Shown here: positions 61,593 through 64,000 of the stretch, in pieces
Layout of the letters: every line of letters starts with the position of its first letter
Position numbering within the stretch: the first letter of the stretch is position 1
Source of the DNA: QZLE01 sp033852135
Lineage (GTDB): Bacteria; Pseudomonadota; Gammaproteobacteria; QZLD01
Direction of reading: 5' to 3'
Assembly: GCA_033852135.1 (NCBI GenBank)
Contig: JAWSVB010000010.1
Coordinates: 62,001-126,000, forward strand
DNA: 64,000 nt
The notes under the pieces: generated by a model
What the model saw: only the letters and a program-made list of their open reading frames with translations
What the model was told of the DNA's origin: nothing
The model's database searches: none
Made by a program: the position numbers and the translations under genes

Positions 61593-62519
61593 ATGATTAG
61601 ATTTATTCTACAAAAGCTAGTTGGGGCTGCTATATCAATATCTGGTGTCGTGTGTTTAGTTTTTTTATTGATCCATTTAGTGCCAGGAGACCCAGTGGAG
61701 ATGATGCTGGGGGAATCTGCACGTATTGCTGATCGTGCTGCTCTTGCTGCTAAACTTGGTTTAGATAAATCTATGCTGCAGCAATTTTTAAGTTTCGTGC
61801 ATGGAATTTTTACCTTAGATTTTGGTGAATCATATGTAACGGGTGAGCCGATTACACAAATGATTCTTGATCGTTTACCAGCCACGGCACTTCTAGCTGT
61901 GGTTTCCCTTTTGATTGCAGTGTTGATTGCTTTTCCGATGGGGGCGATTGCCGCCTTAAAGAAAAATAGTATCGCTGATAATGCTGCGATGGGATTTTCT
62001 CTACTCGGTGTATCTATACCAAATTTTTGGATGGGACAGATTCTGATTCTAATTTTTTCTTTGCTACTAGGTTGGTTTCCGGTGAGTGGTTATCAGGGAG
62101 ATGGCGCAATTGTATTGCCAGCAATCACTCTTGGAACTGCGCTAGCAGCTATATTATCGCGCATGATTCGCAGTACTTTGCTGGAGGTTCTGGGGGAAGA
62201 TTATATTCGTACAGCTAAAGCTAAGGGGTGCACTCAGACACGGGTTATTGTGTTTCATGCGATGCGCAATGCGATATTGCCAGTGATAACCTTGATCGGA
62301 CTACAGTTAGGGACTCTTCTTGCTGGCGCCGTTATTACTGAGAAGGTGTTTTCCTGGCCTGGTATTGGTCTTATGGTGGTGGAATCGATTCAGAAGCGTG
62401 ATTACCCTGTAGTGCAGATATCGGTGTTGTTAATAAGTAGCACTTACGTAATGGTGAACATGCTTACTGATATCGTTTACGCTGTAGTTGATCCTCGCAT
62501 AAGGTATAGGGAACAGTGA
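61593..62519 (+). CDS. Peptide ABC transporter permease (DppB/OppB type)
   Basis: A 308-aa inner-membrane permease with six predicted TM helices. The N-terminus FILQKLVGAAISISGVVCLVFLLIHLVPGDPVEMMLG is typical for DppB-like proteins. The EAA loop reads EDYIRTAKAKGCTQTRVIVFHAMRNAILPVI. It is in the operon between the YkuD gene (5 nt) and the second permease, which it overlaps by 4 nt. Confidence 0.95.
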   Translation: MIRFILQKLVGAAISISGVVCLVFLLIHLVPGDPVEMMLGESARIADRAALAAKLGLDKSMLQQFLSFVHGIFTLDFGESYVTGEPITQMILDRLPATALLAVVSLLIAVLIAFPMGAIAALKKNSIADNAAMGFSLLGVSIPNFWMGQILILIFSLLLGWFPVSGYQGDGAIVLPAITLGTALAAILSRMIRSTLLEVLGEDYIRTAKAKGCTQTRVIVFHAMRNAILPVITLIGLQLGTLLAGAVITEKVFSWPGIGLMVVESIQKRDYPVVQISVLLISSTYVMVNMLTDIVYAVVDPRIRYREQ

Positions 62520-63316
62520 TGTTTAGAAAATATTTCCCTATAACAATTCTGGTGCTCTGGGTTTTAATAATTATTTCAGGATTAATATTTCCATTTAATC
62601 CGAATCAAATTGATCTGAGTCAGATTTTAGCTACCCCAGATTGGAATAATCTTTTGGGAACAGATGATCTTGGACGCTCGGTTCTTGATCGTGCGATAAC
62701 TGGTGGTTTTACCTCATTTATCGTTGCTGCATTCGTGACTATTATTTCAGTTGTTGTTGGAACTACAGTTGGTTGTGTGAGTGGTTATATTGGTGGCTGG
62801 GTTGATGCAGTTGCCGTTAGGATAATTGATATATTTCTCGCTTTTCCAGGGATTCTGCTAGCGATTGCTCTTTCTGGGGTGATGGGACCAGGTATTGAAA
62901 ATGTAATTATCGCTTTATCAATAGTTGGCTGGGTTGGTTATGCTCGGTTATCGCGGGCGCAGGTTCTTAGTTTAAAAAATCGTGAACATGTACTGGCGGC
63001 CCATGCTTTGGGAACCAGTAATTTGCAGATAATTAAGGCCCATGTTTTACCGCTGATAATGGCGCCATTGATTGTTGAGGGTACATTTGGTATTGCTGGG
63101 ATTGTTATCGCTGAAGCAGGATTGTCTTATCTTGGGCTTGGGGTGCAACCTCCGGCGTCATCTTGGGGGAGTATGATAAGAGATGGTTCTCAATACTTAT
63201 TGGTAGCCCCGCATATGGTGATTGCTCCAGGAGTTATATTGATGCTGGTAGTGATGTCAGTTAATCTTCTTGGGGATCAGATTAGAGATTATCTTGATGT
63301 GAAGGATATGGATTGA
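62516..63316 (+). CDS. Peptide ABC transporter permease (DppC/OppC type)
   Basis: A 266-aa partner permease with about six TM helices. It shows LLGTDDLGRSVLDRAITGG, the EAA loop EHVLAAHALGTSNLQIIKAHVLPLIM, and EAGLSYLGLGVQPPASSWGSMI, all characteristic of DppC-like proteins. It starts in the overlap with the upstream permease and is followed after 94 nt by nagZ; no dppD/dppF-like ATPase genes follow, so the ATPase must be encoded elsewhere or shared. Confidence 0.95.
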   Translation: MMFRKYFPITILVLWVLIIISGLIFPFNPNQIDLSQILATPDWNNLLGTDDLGRSVLDRAITGGFTSFIVAAFVTIISVVVGTTVGCVSGYIGGWVDAVAVRIIDIFLAFPGILLAIALSGVMGPGIENVIIALSIVGWVGYARLSRAQVLSLKNREHVLAAHALGTSNLQIIKAHVLPLIMAPLIVEGTFGIAGIVIAEAGLSYLGLGVQPPASSWGSMIRDGSQYLLVAPHMVIAPGVILMLVVMSVNLLGDQIRDYLDVKDMD

Positions 63317-63410
63317 GATTAAGAAAATGAATGCTTGGTTGTCGCTGGTGATAACTAAACATAAATAATGGATATTTTAGAAATAGATAAAAATCAGGAA
63401 GGAACTATAG

Positions 63411-64000
63411 ATGACTTTTGGCCCCTTGATGGTTGATATTGAAGGATATGAACTAAGCGCTGAAGATAGAGAAATTCTTTCACATCCACTGGTTAGTGGC
63501 GTGATATTGTTTTCCCGTAATTACAAAGATAAAGATCAGCTGCAGCAATTGACTCAGCAGATTAAAGATATAAAAACGCCGAGATTAGTTATAGCAGTAG
63601 ATCAGGAAGGTGGACGCGTACAAAGGTTCAAAGAAGGTTTTACCCGGTTTCCTCCTGCAAGTGAATATGCCAAGGCATATAAGGTTGATCCTGAGCAAGC
63701 TAAAAAGATGGCTTTTGATACTGGGTCTCTTTTAGCTGTTGAGTTATTAGAGGTTGGAGTTGATTTTAGTTTTGCTCCAGTTTTGGATGTTGATTATAAG
63801 AACAATCAAGTGATTGGTGATAGATCCTTTGGAACAGACCCAGAGCAGATTATTGATCTTACTTCATCGATGATTAATGGCTTTAGTGCTGCGGGAATGA
63901 TATCAGTAGGAAAACATTATCCAGGGCATGGTTTTGTAGCAGAGGATTCCCATCATGAGCTGCCGGTTGATTCCAGAACATTGGATGAAATAGATGAGAA
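63411..64000 (+). CDS. nagZ: Beta-N-acetylhexosaminidase NagZ (5' part, cut by window end)
   Basis: Glycoside hydrolase family 3 enzyme that removes GlcNAc from GlcNAc-anhydroMurNAc peptides in the cytoplasm. The ATG at 63411 follows AAGGAACT. About 196 codons are visible, open to the window end. Motifs: FGPLMVDIEGYELSAEDRE at the start, AVDQEGGRVQRFKEGFTRFP, SFAPVLDVDY, GDRSFGTDPEQI and SVGKHYPGHGFV with the catalytic-loop His-Asp region just after. Its place behind the peptide permeases supports a peptidoglycan-recycling locus. Confidence 0.95.
   Translation, partial: MTFGPLMVDIEGYELSAEDREILSHPLVSGVILFSRNYKDKDQLQQLTQQIKDIKTPRLVIAVDQEGGRVQRFKEGFTRFPPASEYAKAYKVDPEQAKKMAFDTGSLLAVELLEVGVDFSFAPVLDVDYKNNQVIGDRSFGTDPEQIIDLTSSMINGFSAAGMISVGKHYPGHGFVAEDSHHELPVDSRTLDEIDE

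Overview
The window looks like chromosomal DNA of an AT-rich, free-living gammaproteobacterium. The run gyrA-serC-serA-pheA-hisC-tyrA-aroA-cmk-rpsA-ihfB matches the Pseudomonas-type aromatic/serine supercluster. The minCDE set, the cmoA-cmoB pair, a class I fumarase, the peptidoglycan-recycling enzyme NagZ, phasin and an RpoH-type heat-shock promoter in front of htpG all fit that class. I cannot name the genus from sequence alone. No rRNA, tRNA, CRISPR array, prophage or intact insertion sequence was recognised. Small palindromic REP/MITE-like elements lie in several intergenic gaps.

Layout. Positions 1-12.8 kb hold a periplasmic MsrA, a small NifW-like protein with a Cys/Gly tail, fabI, a minus-strand hybrid sensor kinase with a coiled-coil partner, a lysozyme-fold lipoprotein, ilvD, a ChpA/PilL-N-terminus-like protein, a stand-alone MnmD tRNA methyltransferase, a phasin and a ComEA-like exported protein. 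Positions 13-19 kb hold galU, glyA-nrdR, an alpha/beta hydrolase and rmuC. Positions 19.2-32.5 kb are the gyrA-to-ihfB supercluster. Positions 32.7-39 kb hold htpG, minCDE, two tandem bacteriohemerythrins and thiL. Positions 39-47 kb hold a very large hybrid kinase, rnd, class I fumarase and a DUF3179 protein. Positions 47-52.3 kb hold an SGNH hydrolase/acyltransferase pair, a hydrolase, a non-canonical ketoacyl synthase III and cysK. Positions 52.3-53.06 kb are a 780-bp non-coding mosaic of repeats and hairpins. Positions 53-58.6 kb hold cmoAB, a secreted PHB-depolymerase-like esterase and gpmA. Positions 58.9-64 kb hold a CYTH protein, then an oligopeptide-type ABC importer (binding protein and two permeases) with an embedded cytoplasmic YkuD-family enzyme, followed by nagZ, which is cut by the window edge.

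How the genes work together. The central block links serine and aromatic amino acid synthesis to core genes for DNA gyrase, ribosomal protein S1 and IHF. The last block is the most suggestive functional unit. A peptide importer, a signal-less L,D-transpeptidase-fold protein (probably an L,D-carboxypeptidase) and NagZ together look like a dedicated murein-peptide salvage locus. Phasin and the secreted depolymerase suggest polyhydroxyalkanoate storage and use, although no PHA synthase lies in the window.
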